A stretch of 22,830 nt of DNA from JBAWAP01 sp049589355 (GCA_049589355.1 JBAWAP010000271.1:1-22830); one strand, 5' to 3'; shown: positions 1 to 7,963, numbered from the stretch's first letter. Made by a program: numbers and translations. Notes: generated by a model from the sequence alone, not told the origin.

Positions 1-1175
1 CTCCTACTCCTACACCAACGCCTACCCCCACGCCAACCGCTACCCCCACTCCGCTGCCAACACCGACACCTACGCCTACTCTTGCGCCCAAGCCAACGTC
101 GCCCCCCAAAGTAGCGGCCCCTGCGCCACTTACGGGCCTTGGTTTCGACTACGGCATCCAGGCCCATTTCATTAACCAGGATCACGGACCCATCATTAAC
201 GCCGTCAAGGACCTGGGTTTCCGCTGGGTCAAGCAGCAGATTGAGTGGAAGAATTACGAGCCAGCCAAAGGCCAATACAACTGGGGTGAAATAGACCGGC
301 TCGTGGAAAGTTGCCAGGCGGCCGGCCTTAAGATCCTCCTCAGCGTGGTCAAAGCGCCGAAGTGGGCCAGGCCGGGCAATACGGATCTCAGCGTGGAGGG
401 TCCGCCGGCCAACCCTCAAGACTTTGCGGACTTCCTGGCGGCAATGGCCGAGCGCTACAAGGGCCGGGTCCAGGCCTACGAGATCTGGAACGAACAGAAC
501 CTACACTACGAATGGGGCAATGAGACCTTAGATGCCGGCCGCTACGTCCAGCTTTTGGCTGCTGCCTACCGAGCCATCAAAGCCAAGGACCCTGGCGCCA
601 TCGTGGTCAGCGGCGCGCTGACTCCCTGTGGGGATAATCCCGGCAAGGCCATTGATGACCTTGTCTACCTGGAACAGATGTACCAGGCTGGGCTGAAGAA
701 CTACTGCGATGCTGTGGGAGTCCATCCCAGCGGCTACAACGTGCCACCCGATGCCGACTGGCGGACCTGGAGCGATCCCAGCGCCTCGTTCCAAGGTCCT
801 ACTGGCAATCACCATCATAGCTGGGTTTTCCGGGGCACGATGGAGGGGTCCCGCAACGTCATGGTCGTGTACGGCGATAGCAGCAAGAGGCTCTGGCCTA
901 CCGAGTTTGGCTGGGCCAGCACGGAGGGTCTAGGCGTGGGGGCGACTCCGGGCTATGAATACGCGGCCGACAATACCGAGGCAGAGCAAGCCCAATTCCT
1001 GGTTAGGGCCTACCAGATGGGCAAGAACTGGGGCTGGGTGGGGCCGATGTTCTGCTGGAATCTCAACTTTTGGCCTGTTGCCGGAACTGGCAGTGAAACA
1101 GCCAAATTCGGCATCGTGCGCGGCGACTGGAGCGGACGGCCAGCCTACGCAGCCCTGCGCGACATGCCCAAGTAG
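1..1175 (+). CDS. Clan GH-A glycoside hydrolase with Pro/Thr linker (5' partial)
   Basis: The reading frame is open from the left edge (first full codon at base 3), so the N-terminus lies outside the window. The first ~35 visible residues are a Pro/Thr linker, followed by a TIM-barrel glycosidase domain of the GH5/GH39-like type. The motif YEIWNEQN places the likely acid/base Glu at codon 492-494. LWPTEFGWAS places the likely nucleophile Glu at codon 903-905, the usual strand 4 and strand 7 positions of clan GH-A retaining enzymes. It is probably exported and acts on a polysaccharide outside the cell; the substrate cannot be read from the sequence. The following gene is a paralogue. The exact GH family is uncertain. 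Confidence 0.85.
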   Translation, partial: PTPTPTPTPTPTATPTPLPTPTPTPTLAPKPTSPPKVAAPAPLTGLGFDYGIQAHFINQDHGPIINAVKDLGFRWVKQQIEWKNYEPAKGQYNWGEIDRLVESCQAAGLKILLSVVKAPKWARPGNTDLSVEGPPANPQDFADFLAAMAERYKGRVQAYEIWNEQNLHYEWGNETLDAGRYVQLLAAAYRAIKAKDPGAIVVSGALTPCGDNPGKAIDDLVYLEQMYQAGLKNYCDAVGVHPSGYNVPPDADWRTWSDPSASFQGPTGNHHHSWVFRGTMEGSRNVMVVYGDSSKRLWPTEFGWASTEGLGVGATPGYEYAADNTEAEQAQFLVRAYQMGKNWGWVGPMFCWNLNFWPVAGTGSETAKFGIVRGDWSGRPAYAALRDMPK

Positions 1176-1176
1176 A

Positions 1177-1218
1177 TTGGAAGTTAGAGGTTGGAACTTT
1201 GGACTTTGAGCTTCTGAG
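1177..1218 (+). repeat. Heptamer tandem repeat array, intergenic
   Basis: Six degenerate 7-bp units (TTGGAAG, TTAGAGG, TTGGAAC, TTTGGAC, TTTGAGC, TTCTGAG) start two bases after the stop codon of the first glycosidase. They run to within nine bases of the next start codon. The last unit overlaps the probable ribosome binding site GAGAGG at 1216-1221. The same kind of array recurs inside coding genes further on. Confidence 0.75.
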
Positions 1219-1226
1219 AGGCTAGT

Positions 1227-2744
1227 TTGCGACCCCAAAGGAAAAGAAATCCTACAAGTCAATCTCTGCTGGCGATTTTACTGGTGGTGATGGGTCTCTG
1301 CGCGGGAGCTTTCTCCATCTGGGCTTTGTTCATCTATGATCCCACGCCTACAGCAGTCGTCCCAGCTACGGCGATCCCTATCTACACTCCTACCGCCAGG
1401 GCAACAGTCTCAGTGGGGGGAGTAGAGAAGCCTGTCGCAACCAATACCCCTACCTCACCCACTCAGCTCCCGACGGATACACCAAAGCTCCCCGGCTTAC
1501 CCCCGGAGGATACGCCAACACCGCTCGCTCAACAGTCGACGTATACACCAACCCCGCCCGCTCCACTCCTAACAGATACTCCCACGTCATCAACTCAGCC
1601 TGCAACAAATACACCAGCCCCACCAACAGCCACGCCAACACCTCAGCCACCAGATACACCGGCCCCCACAGCCACCCCAACACCTCGGCCACCTAAACCT
1701 TTGGGCATGAGATCGCCGGAATACGGCATGCAGGGCTTCCTCTGGTGGCGTCCGGAGGTAGCCGATCGTGACCTTACGCTGATCAAAGAAGCTGGCTTCG
1801 GTTGGGTTAAGCAGGGCTTCGGCTGGAGGGACATCGAAGGAGCGTGTAAGGGCTGTTTCGACTGGAGCGTTACCGATCGCATCGTCAGCCAGGTGGAGGG
1901 GCATGGACTGGACCTGGTGGTGCGCCTGGATCACCAGCCCTATTGGGCCGGGGAGTACAGCAACGGCCCGCCCGCCAATTACAATGATTTCGGCGACTTC
2001 GTCTACGCTTTAGCCAGCCGCTACGCAGGCCGCATCCGGGCTTACGAGATATGGAACGAACCTAACCTATCGCGGGAATGGGGGGAGAAGCCACCCAACC
2101 CAGCAGAATACGTCGCCCTGCTGAAAATCGCCTATGGGCGTATCAAGAAGGCCGATCCCAACGCAATGGTCATCTCAGCAGGGCTGACCCCGACCAGCCG
2201 GTGGGATCACGTGGCCATCCCCGACGTTGAATTCCTCAGGGGAATGTACGCCGCCGGAGCCAAGCCCTACTTCGATGTCCTGGGGGCTCACGGTGCAGGC
2301 TACAAAGCGCCCCCTGAGATAGATCCGGCAGTGGTGGCCGAGCATCCGGTCTGGGGCAATCCCGGCGATCCCAGTCCTGTGGAACGGAAGCGCGTTTACT
2401 GCTTCCGCCACGTGGAGGACCTGCGCCAGGTGATGGTCGAAAATGGAGACGCCGACAAGCAGGTGGCCATTCTGGAATTCGGCTGGACCAGCGATCCTCG
2501 GCCCGATTCCCCCTACCACTGGCATTCCGTGTCTGATCAAGAGAAGGCCAACTATTTCGTGCGGGCCTATCAGTACGCCAAAGAGCACTGGTCTCCATGG
2601 ATCGGGCTGATGAGTCTAATCTACATTGCCGACCCCGATTGGACGGAGGAGGACGAGCAATACTGGTGGTCTATTACCTATCCCGACTATCCTGAAACCA
2701 GGGTACATTTGGCGTATGAGATGTTGAAGGCAATGCCGAAGTAA
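1227..2744 (+). CDS. Membrane-anchored clan GH-A glycoside hydrolase with Pro/Thr linker
   Basis: A 505-residue protein with a short basic N-terminus and a hydrophobic signal-anchor at about residues 15-38. A Pro/Thr-rich linker of roughly 110 residues follows, then a catalytic barrel from about residue 165. YEIWNEPN gives the likely acid/base E278 and AILEFGWTSD the likely nucleophile E417. It is clearly a paralogue of the upstream enzyme: both share GPPAN, the WNE motif and the spacing between catalytic residues. The start is a TTG preceded by GAGAGG with a 5-base gap; no ATG start in this frame would retain the anchor. The enzyme is expected to sit outside the membrane on a flexible stalk. 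Substrate unknown. Confidence 0.85.
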   Translation: MRPQRKRNPTSQSLLAILLVVMGLCAGAFSIWALFIYDPTPTAVVPATAIPIYTPTARATVSVGGVEKPVATNTPTSPTQLPTDTPKLPGLPPEDTPTPLAQQSTYTPTPPAPLLTDTPTSSTQPATNTPAPPTATPTPQPPDTPAPTATPTPRPPKPLGMRSPEYGMQGFLWWRPEVADRDLTLIKEAGFGWVKQGFGWRDIEGACKGCFDWSVTDRIVSQVEGHGLDLVVRLDHQPYWAGEYSNGPPANYNDFGDFVYALASRYAGRIRAYEIWNEPNLSREWGEKPPNPAEYVALLKIAYGRIKKADPNAMVISAGLTPTSRWDHVAIPDVEFLRGMYAAGAKPYFDVLGAHGAGYKAPPEIDPAVVAEHPVWGNPGDPSPVERKRVYCFRHVEDLRQVMVENGDADKQVAILEFGWTSDPRPDSPYHWHSVSDQEKANYFVRAYQYAKEHWSPWIGLMSLIYIADPDWTEEDEQYWWSITYPDYPETRVHLAYEMLKAMPK

Positions 2745-2773
2745 GCGATTGGGTTGCAGCGCTGTCCGAGAGT

Positions 2774-2806
2774 AAGGTGCCGGGTATTGCAAGTGCTCGA
2801 CACCTT
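2774..2806 (+). terminator. Weak hairpin after the glycosidase gene
   Basis: AAGGTG at 2774-2779 can pair with CACCTT at 2801-2806, with an inner CG/CG pair across one mismatch. No T-run follows, so termination here is only a possibility. Confidence 0.25.
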
Positions 2807-2810
2807 GGAT

Positions 2811-2839
2811 TTGCGTGTTTAACAGTTGGATGGTATAAT
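2811..2839 (+). promoter_or_regulatory. Sigma-70-type promoter of tRNA-Val
   Basis: TTGCGT at 2811-2816 and a perfect TATAAT at 2834-2839 are separated by 17 bases. The -10 box ends 11 bases before the first base of the tRNA, as expected for a short tRNA leader. Confidence 0.8.
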
Positions 2840-2850
2840 AGCGATGTAAT

Positions 2851-2924
2851 GGGCGAGTAGCTCAGTTGGTCAGAGCGCACGGTTCACATCCGTGAGGTCA
2901 GGGGTTCGAGTCCCTTCTCGCCCA
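2851..2924 (+). tRNA. tRNA-Val (anticodon CAC)
   Basis: A complete cloverleaf: acceptor GGGCGAG (2851-2857) pairs with CTCGCCC (2917-2923), with discriminator A at 2924. The D arm is GCTC...GAGC. The anticodon stem is CACGG/CCGTG with loop TTCACAT (2883-2889), giving anticodon CAC, which reads the Val codon GUG. The T arm is AGGGG-TTCGAGT-CCCTT. The 3' CCA is not encoded. The gene has its own promoter and stands alone. Confidence 0.97.
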
Positions 2925-2931
2925 CTCTCGT

Positions 2932-2948
2932 ACTGAGCTCTGTCGAAG
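2932..2948. repeat. Dispersed CTGAG...TCGAAG element
   Basis: ACTGAGCTCTGTCGAAG just downstream of the tRNA matches a short element found four more times in this window: inside the arrays at 9871 and 11947, and, inverted, at 15578 and 18470. Confidence 0.55.
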
Positions 2949-3039
2949 TATTTGCTAGCCGCGGCTGCACCGAGGGTGTCCCCATCTTCCAAGCGTTCCC
3001 GCGGCTTTTCTTGTTGGCAAGAAAGTAAAGCCTTAGCCT

Positions 3040-3846
3040 ATGGATCCGCTGCAATCGCTGCTTGGCTTGATAGACTACAAAGTGGAATTGGCTTTGTGGG
3101 TAGGCTTCTCCATTGGCCTCTATGCCCTGGGAGCTGACATCGCCTGGCACTATCGCCGGCCGAGGCCTGGCCGAATCGGCCGCTGGGCTGGGGTTGTCAA
3201 AGGATGGCCCTATCGCTACTGGCTTTTGGAAGCCATCAGGCTTCTGTACTACATCGGCATCCCTTACGCTGCTTTGCTACGCGGAGTCGCCCTGCCTCGA
3301 ATCATGGGCTTGACGGACCTCGATTGGTTCAGGGGGATTGGCCTTGGAACAGTGCTGGGCGGGGGCAATTTCTTGCTTTTGGCCTTGATTGGGTGGTGGT
3401 ACGTCCGCGCTGTCGCTGCCCTGCCCCTTCCGGCAAGGGAGCGGCAGAGGGCAAGTTTGGAGTTTGCTGGATCTACCAACGGGTGGATCCTCCTGCGGGA
3501 CGTCATCTACCTGGAGACCCATTGGGCCTTCTACCGCAGCGCCACCATCCTCCTCCTCGATGATTATTACGTAGGCATTTTCCTTGGCTTTTTGCTCGTC
3601 ACTCTAGAGTGGTCAATTGACCCAGCTTGGCGCAAAGATTGGAGTTCGCCCTGGCGGTCAGTGGACATCCTTATGAGATCAAGCATGGCCTTTGCCATGG
3701 CCATCATCTTCTTCTTCATCCGCAACCTTTGGTTGCTCGTGCCCATCCACTGGGGCATTGAGATGGCTTGCCGTCGCTTGATGGCCACCTTTTCTCAACG
3801 ATTGGGGATTAGTCCACAAGATATGACAGCGAATTTCGGGGATTGA
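3040..3846 (+). CDS. Polytopic membrane protein of unknown function
   Basis: A 268-residue, strongly hydrophobic protein with about five to seven membrane segments, the clearest near residues 15-35, 98-125, 165-190 and 210-240. I do not recognise the family with confidence. The C-terminal half (YLETHWAFYR, then LEWSIDP, then NLWLLVPIHWGIE) is loosely reminiscent of CPBP/ABI-type intramembrane proteases. However, the canonical EExxxR motif is absent, so this is weak and an active protease is not supported. The ribosome binding site is poor (GAAAG near 3021). A hairpin at 3003-3032 (GGCTT/AAGCC outer, TTCTTG/CAAGAA inner stem) sits seven bases before the ATG. A bidirectional terminator follows. 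Confidence 0.7.
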   Translation: MDPLQSLLGLIDYKVELALWVGFSIGLYALGADIAWHYRRPRPGRIGRWAGVVKGWPYRYWLLEAIRLLYYIGIPYAALLRGVALPRIMGLTDLDWFRGIGLGTVLGGGNFLLLALIGWWYVRAVAALPLPARERQRASLEFAGSTNGWILLRDVIYLETHWAFYRSATILLLDDYYVGIFLGFLLVTLEWSIDPAWRKDWSSPWRSVDILMRSSMAFAMAIIFFFIRNLWLLVPIHWGIEMACRRLMATFSQRLGISPQDMTANFGD

Positions 3847-3901
3847 ACAAATCTATACCGAGGTGCCTCCATTCGTTTAATCCATAGATTCGTTGTCATA
3901 T

Positions 3902-3945
3902 GACGAAGGGCAAGCAGTTCTGTATCCTGCTTGCCCCTTTTCGTG
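3902..3945. terminator. Bidirectional hairpin terminator between convergent genes
   Basis: A perfect 10-bp stem, GGGCAAGCAG (3908-3917) with CTGCTTGCCC (3927-3936), has a 9-base loop. ACGAA and TTCGT can extend it, and CTTTT follows on the plus strand. It lies between the plus-strand membrane gene and the minus-strand small-gene pair. Confidence 0.75.
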
Positions 3946-3990
3946 TCTTGTCAGGACCTATGCTGAAGCTTGTACCGAGTTCGAGCTCCA

Positions 3991-4239
3991 TTACCTGATC
4001 ACAAAGGACAGAATGATCAGCGCGGCCAGCATGGTCCCGGCCAAGATAGCGATCCGCTTCAGGTCGGAGTACACGTAGCGATATTCTTCGGCGAGCTGTG
4101 CCACCTTCTCTTCTGCCAGTGCTTGAGTTTCCTTCGCCACAATTGGACCTGGCGCGGATACTGGCCGCTTTGGCCTGACTGCAGATACACTTCTCTTTTT
4201 CTTCGTACTTCTCTTGGCGCGACGCGATTTCTTGGCCAT
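3991..4239 (-). CDS. Small basic tail-anchored membrane protein
   Basis: An 82-residue protein not recognised as a named family. The N-terminal ~26 residues are very rich in Lys and Arg (MAKKSRRAKRSTKKKRS). A short helical segment follows, and one hydrophobic segment at about residues 62-81 ends the chain, so it is probably anchored by its C-terminus with the basic tail in the cytoplasm, where it could bind nucleic acid or ribosomes. The start chosen has GGAGGTGGAGAT immediately upstream; an in-frame ATG seven codons earlier lacks such a site. The gene begins 17 bases after the antitoxin-like gene 4257-4529 ends, so the two are almost certainly co-transcribed. Confidence 0.65.
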   Translation of the reverse strand: MAKKSRRAKRSTKKKRSVSAVRPKRPVSAPGPIVAKETQALAEEKVAQLAEEYRYVYSDLKRIAILAGTMLAALIILSFVIR

Positions 4240-4256
4240 ATCTCCACCTCCAGTTG

Positions 4257-4529
4257 TCAAAGTTCTTCCAACACTTGCAAGAGTTTCTCCCGCTCGTGTT
4301 CGAAGTAGTCAAAATTGAAATAGTCCTCAAAAGCCTCGTCCTCGTGAAACTTGCCTTGCTTTATCATCTCATCGAGTTCTGTTACGTCTCTGACTCCGTA
4401 TCTATGAGTCAAGAGGAATAGTTCCGATTCAACAACTCGCAACTTCTTCTCCAGGTATAGTTTGAGGCCTTCCCGTTCAAGAACCTCAGGCTTGGTTTGT
4501 GATCTCTCTGCTACTTGTTCGATAAGCAT
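4257..4529 (-). CDS. Small antitoxin-like helical protein
   Basis: A 90-residue, acidic, mostly helical protein. It has a short N-terminal segment (MLIEQVAERS), a helix REGLKLYLEKKLR, then HRYGV, and a C-terminal acidic/aromatic stretch ending EREKLLQVLEEL. This order (N-terminal helix, RYGV/M, aromatic-acidic tail) resembles the decayed gene at 17431-17742 and small chromosomal antitoxin-like proteins; that assignment is inference. No recognisable toxin is adjacent; the partner is a basic membrane protein. The ribosome binding site AGGGAGGAG lies six bases before the ATG, and a strong promoter sits at 4598-4626. Confidence 0.6.
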   Translation of the reverse strand: MLIEQVAERSQTKPEVLEREGLKLYLEKKLRVVESELFLLTHRYGVRDVTELDEMIKQGKFHEDEAFEDYFNFDYFEHEREKLLQVLEEL

Positions 4530-4597
4530 CTATTGCTCCTCCCTGGGTCTTTTACCTGCTTAAGTCAGACGCTTTTGTCAGTCTAATCGCCGCTCAT

Positions 4598-4626
4598 ATT
4601 ATACCACACCTTAACCACAACTTCAA
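4598..4626 (-). promoter_or_regulatory. Sigma-70-type promoter of the 4529-3991 gene pair
   Basis: On the minus strand, TTGAAG (4621-4626) and a perfect TATAAT (4598-4603) are separated by 17 bases. This makes the two small genes independent of murJ, which ends just upstream at 4638. Confidence 0.75.
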
Positions 4627-4637
4627 AGTTTGAATAA

Positions 4638-6290
4638 TCAGCCAGAGGGGCGCACCTTTCGCCAGATCATCTCCCCAACCAACCTCGCCTCTTCTACCCG
4701 CAGGAGGGCGATCATTCCCAAGTACATGGCCAACCCCACACCGCCTGCCCCGCCGACGATGACGAGCTTGCCCACCAAGGTATTAGCATCAAGCACTCTT
4801 TGTAGTCCGCTGAGGGCGAGGTAGGTCACGCCTCCCATCACTAGCGAGGCGAAGAGGGCTTTGAGAGCTAGAGCCATTATCCCATGTCCACCTAAGCCCC
4901 CCATGCGCCGCTGGAAAAGTGCGAGCATGGTTAAGGCGTGGATGGTGAGCTGAGCGGAATTGGCTAAAATCAAACCGATCATACCCAAGGGGCGGATCAG
5001 AGACAGGGCTACTGTCAAATAGACCACAACCCCCAGCACTCCCACCAGGGCCGGAGTCAAGGTGTCTTTTCGGGCGTAGAAAGCGAAAACCAGGGGCAGA
5101 TCAATGGCAGCGAAGGTCAAACCCAGCAGGTAGTAGCGAAGGGCCATAGCCGTTTGAACGGTGTCACGGGCGTCAAAGTCACCATGCTCATAGAGGAGAG
5201 CCACGATAGGTGTAGCCAGGACGAAAAGCCCGACAGTGGCTGGAATGATGGCCATAAGCACCATCTTGAGGCCCAGGGCAAGAGTGTGTTGGAAGTTGGA
5301 GATTGGAGGTTGGATATTGGATATTGGACATTGGATATTGGAGGTTTGAGCTTTGAGCTTTGAACTTTGAGCTTCGGACGAGCCATATTGCGACAGAGTC
5401 GGCAGGATGGCTAGAGAGACGGCCGTTGATACCAAGCCTATGGGAAGCTGGATCAGTCGGGTGGCATAATCCATCCAGGCGATGCTCTCCCCTCCGGTGC
5501 GCGAAGCAAGGTTGCTGTCAATGAAGATGCCTATCTGGCTGATAACCAGGCCCAGCACCACCGGCAGATAGAGGCCAACGATGCGACGCAAAGCCGGGTG
5601 GGAGAGGTCAAAGGATAAGGCGAACCTGACATCGCGCAAGTCTGGCAACTGGATGGCCAGTTGCAGGATGGCTCCCAGCAGGATGCCCAGCACTAGACTG
5701 TAGATATTGACTTTATCAGCTAAAAGCAAGGCGCAGGTGATGAGCCCGGCATTATAGATGGCAGCACCGAAAGCCGGGTAGGTGAAGCGCTTCAGGGAGT
5801 AGAGCAACCCAGTGACCATGCCAGAGAGGCCGAAGAAGAGCACTGCCGGCAGAATGATGCGGATCATCTTGGTGGTCACCGCTTGCAACTGGGCGTCGAA
5901 GCCTCCACCTAACAGCCAGGTCACCAAAGGAGCGAGAAGCTCCAAGAGGAAAACGATAAGGCCGAGGATAACAACGGCTAAGCTGACGACGACGCTGAAG
6001 ATGCGCCAAAGCTCCTGGCGTTTCTCTGGCGAGGCGTAGTCGCTGAAGACCGGCACCATGGCGGCACTGAGCAGGCCCCCGATGAGGAGGTCGTAGATCA
6101 TGGTGGGCACTCTGGCAGCCGCCACGAAAGCACTGACATAAGGGCTGGCCCCGAAGAGGTCGGCTATGACAGTCTGCCGCACCATGCCCAGCGCTCGGCT
6201 GGCCACGTTGCCTAAAGAAAGGATGCCGGCCGCCTTGGCGATACCTTCGGTGGATGGAGGAACCTCTGCCAACTCGCTGGATGTCGTCAT
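4638..6290 (-). CDS. murJ: Lipid II flippase MurJ (MviN), with a repeat-encoded insertion
   Basis: A 550-residue polytopic protein of the MATE-like MOP superfamily that flips lipid II across the cytoplasmic membrane for peptidoglycan synthesis. Family landmarks: GNVASRALGMVRQTVIADLFG near the N-terminus, the PTMIYDLLIGGLLSAAMVPVF segment, and ATRLIQLPIGLVSTAVSLAILP before the middle loop. It is about 30-40 residues longer than typical. The excess is an in-frame heptamer repeat at residues ~304-334, between the LPTLSQ helix end and the LGLKMVLM helix. This is a loop between membrane segments, so function is probably kept. The ATG has GGGGAG upstream. Probably transcribed with rfaE1-rfaE2. Confidence 0.93.
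   Translation of the reverse strand: MTTSSELAEVPPSTEGIAKAAGILSLGNVASRALGMVRQTVIADLFGASPYVSAFVAAARVPTMIYDLLIGGLLSAAMVPVFSDYASPEKRQELWRIFSVVVSLAVVILGLIVFLLELLAPLVTWLLGGGFDAQLQAVTTKMIRIILPAVLFFGLSGMVTGLLYSLKRFTYPAFGAAIYNAGLITCALLLADKVNIYSLVLGILLGAILQLAIQLPDLRDVRFALSFDLSHPALRRIVGLYLPVVLGLVISQIGIFIDSNLASRTGGESIAWMDYATRLIQLPIGLVSTAVSLAILPTLSQYGSSEAQSSKLKAQTSNIQCPISNIQPPISNFQHTLALGLKMVLMAIIPATVGLFVLATPIVALLYEHGDFDARDTVQTAMALRYYLLGLTFAAIDLPLVFAFYARKDTLTPALVGVLGVVVYLTVALSLIRPLGMIGLILANSAQLTIHALTMLALFQRRMGGLGGHGIMALALKALFASLVMGGVTYLALSGLQRVLDANTLVGKLVIVGGAGGVGLAMYLGMIALLRVEEARLVGEMIWRKVRPSG
5289..5379 (+). repeat. Heptamer tandem repeat array inside murJ
   Basis: Thirteen 7-bp units read on the plus strand. 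Eight are TTGGA-type (TTGGAAG, TTGGAGA, TTGGAGG, TTGGATA...), four are TTTGAGC-type, and one is TTCGGAC. Read in murJ this gives a 7-residue peptide repeat (SKLKAQT, SNIQCPI, SNIQPPI, SNFQHTL). Three units make 21 bases, which is seven codons, so the frame is preserved. Confidence 0.9.
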
Positions 6291-6324
6291 TCGTCTCCCC
6301 TATAAACAGGGTCGTTCAGTTTTC

Positions 6325-6450
6325 GCGAGAGCGCCGGCTGAGTAGGCTCGGAGCGTAGCGGAAAGCCGTATCGAAGCCAAGCGGGACACTCGGCCAGACC
6401 CGCTCGCTTGATTTCGATACGCCTAGCGGCACTCAATCGGCGCTCGCTCA
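6325..6450. repeat. Long imperfect palindromic element between rfaE2 and murJ
   Basis: The left arm (GCGAGAGCGCCGGCTGAGT... to TATCGAAGCC at 6378) pairs imperfectly with the right arm (GATTTCGATACGCC...ACTCAATCGGCGCTCGC, 6410-6447). An inner AAGCGGG/CCCGCT stem closes the loop. It fills most of the 185-base gap between the two genes. It looks like a dispersed palindromic repeat unit rather than a simple terminator, since no T-run follows. Confidence 0.7.
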
Positions 6451-6475
6451 TCTTCAACCTGAAAACTGAATAGCC

Positions 6476-6964
6476 CTACCTGTAACGAGCTAGGATAGTC
6501 TTGATGATGTCTGTGGTCGAGCGGCTGGGCACCTGGGGCAGGATCTCAACCCGGACGCCGTATTCGGCGACAGCTTTCGCCTCAGGCAGGTCTTCAATGG
6601 CCCAGTCCCCGCCTTTGACGTAGACCTCCGGCTTCAGTGCAGCCAACAACCTCTCCGCTGTCATCTCTTCGAAGATGATCACGTAATCAACGCATTGCAG
6701 AGCAGCCAACAGTTGTGCCCGCTCCTCCTGGGGCACAATGGGGCGCTTCTCGCCTTTGAGGAGCCGCGTGGAAGCGTCGCTGTTCAGGCCCACGATCAAA
6801 ACGTCGCCCAGCGCCTTTGCCCTCTGCAGACAGTCAATGTGGCCCAAGTGCAAGAGGTCGAAGTGGCCGTTGGTGAGGGCGACGGTCTTGCCCTCAGCCC
6901 TCAACTTCTCCCGTACCTTAACTGCTTCTCCGAGGGAAACGACTTCGCTCAATGCCTTCTCCAT
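6476..6964 (-). CDS. rfaE2: D-glycero-beta-D-manno-heptose 1-phosphate adenylyltransferase
   Basis: A 162-residue nucleotidyltransferase of the cytidylyltransferase-like superfamily, corresponding to the C-terminal domain of HldE. It transfers AMP to heptose 1-phosphate to give ADP-heptose. Seen in the sequence: TNGHFDLLHLGH with the HxGH nucleotide site at residues 39-42, VGLNSD, VKGGDW, and PSRSTTDIIKTI near the end. The length fits the stand-alone form. Its ATG directly follows the TGA of the kinase gene (TGAATG), so the two halves of HldE are separate, tightly coupled genes. Neither gmhA nor gmhB is in the window. Confidence 0.92.
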   Translation of the reverse strand: MEKALSEVVSLGEAVKVREKLRAEGKTVALTNGHFDLLHLGHIDCLQRAKALGDVLIVGLNSDASTRLLKGEKRPIVPQEERAQLLAALQCVDYVIIFEEMTAERLLAALKPEVYVKGGDWAIEDLPEAKAVAEYGVRVEILPQVPSRSTTDIIKTILARYR

Positions 6965-7963
6965 TCACCAATTCTCGATGGCCCAGGCCAGCTCCTCCGG
7001 GGTGGCGGTGGCATTGCCCAGCTTGCGCACCACCAGGCCAGCGGCATAGTTGGCCAGGTGCGCTGCCGAGAGGAGGTCGAGGCCCGCAGCCAGGGCCAGG
7101 GTGGCTACGGCGATAACGGTATCCCCCGCCCCGGTTACGTCGAAGACCTCGCTGACGTTGGCGGCGGGGATGTGGGCGTAGGGCTGGTCGTGGCCTAGAA
7201 CGGACATGCCATCGGCTCCACGGGTGATGAGGATGGCCTGGGCATCAAGCTCCGCTAGCAGTTGCTCTTGGGCCTCTCGAAAATCGTCTTCGTTGGAGAG
7301 GGTTCGCCCCAGCACCGCCTCCGCCTCGTGCTGGTTGCATTTCACCAGGTCGAAGCCAGAGAACTTGTGGAGATTCCCCTGGGAGTCTACGGTAGCCAGT
7401 TTCCCGTGCTGGCGGGCCAGTTTTAGCGCTGCCGCGACGACCGCTTCACTTACCACTCCCGTCCTGTAGTCGGAGATCAGCACGGCATCAACCTGGGGGA
7501 CGAGGGCCTCCAGGTGGGCCACGATGGCTTTCTCCACCTCCCTAGCCACGGGGCGGCGGTCCAGGTGGTCAATGCGGGCCAACTGTTGGGGGAAGCGCAG
7601 GCTGCCCTGGGCCACGATGCGGGTCTTGGTCGTGGTGGGGCGAGAGGGGTCGGTCACCACCGCTGCGGTATCAATGCCCGCCTCACTGAGCTTGGTCAGG
7701 AGTGTCGGCCCCGCCTCGTCGTCTCCGATGACTCCCACCTGGTAGGCCATCCCGCCCAGGGCGACGATGTTACTGGAGGGGTTAGCCGCACCGCCAGGCA
7801 CGTAGCGCCTCCCCGCGAACTCCAGCACCGGGATAGGCGCCTCCCGCGAGAGCCGGGTGGCTCGTCCCGTGATGTACTCATCGAGGAACACGTCGCCGAC
7901 GATAACCACGCGCCTGCCTGCCAATCTGGGCAATGATTTCAAAAGTTTATCTTTCTCCACCAT
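6965..7963 (-). CDS. rfaE1: D-glycero-beta-D-manno-heptose-7-phosphate kinase (PfkB family)
   Basis: A 332-residue sugar kinase corresponding to the N-terminal domain of HldE. Landmarks are VVIVGDVFLDEYITG near residue 18, the substrate-side YVPGGAANPSSNIVALGG, and DVTGAGDT with the catalytic Asp at about residue 281. Together with rfaE2 it supplies ADP-heptose, the probable donor for the GT9-type transferase at 9098-10996. The annotated ATG has no clear ribosome site. A TTG at residue 8, preceded by GGTGGAG, is an alternative start that removes only seven residues. Upstream lies a repeat-rich region without an obvious promoter. Confidence 0.92.
   Translation of the reverse strand: MVEKDKLLKSLPRLAGRRVVIVGDVFLDEYITGRATRLSREAPIPVLEFAGRRYVPGGAANPSSNIVALGGMAYQVGVIGDDEAGPTLLTKLSEAGIDTAAVVTDPSRPTTTKTRIVAQGSLRFPQQLARIDHLDRRPVAREVEKAIVAHLEALVPQVDAVLISDYRTGVVSEAVVAAALKLARQHGKLATVDSQGNLHKFSGFDLVKCNQHEAEAVLGRTLSNEDDFREAQEQLLAELDAQAILITRGADGMSVLGHDQPYAHIPAANVSEVFDVTGAGDTVIAVATLALAAGLDLLSAAHLANYAAGLVVRKLGNATATPEELAWAIENW

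Noticed and set aside
1450..1934. Antisense reading frames across the Pro/Thr linker
   Set aside because: They are a by-product of the low-complexity linker, which has few stops on either strand.
2884..3150. Minus-strand 88-codon reading frame ending GEKGLEPLTSRM
   Set aside because: It runs antisense through the tRNA-Val gene; this ending is a well-known artefact of tRNA reverse complements.
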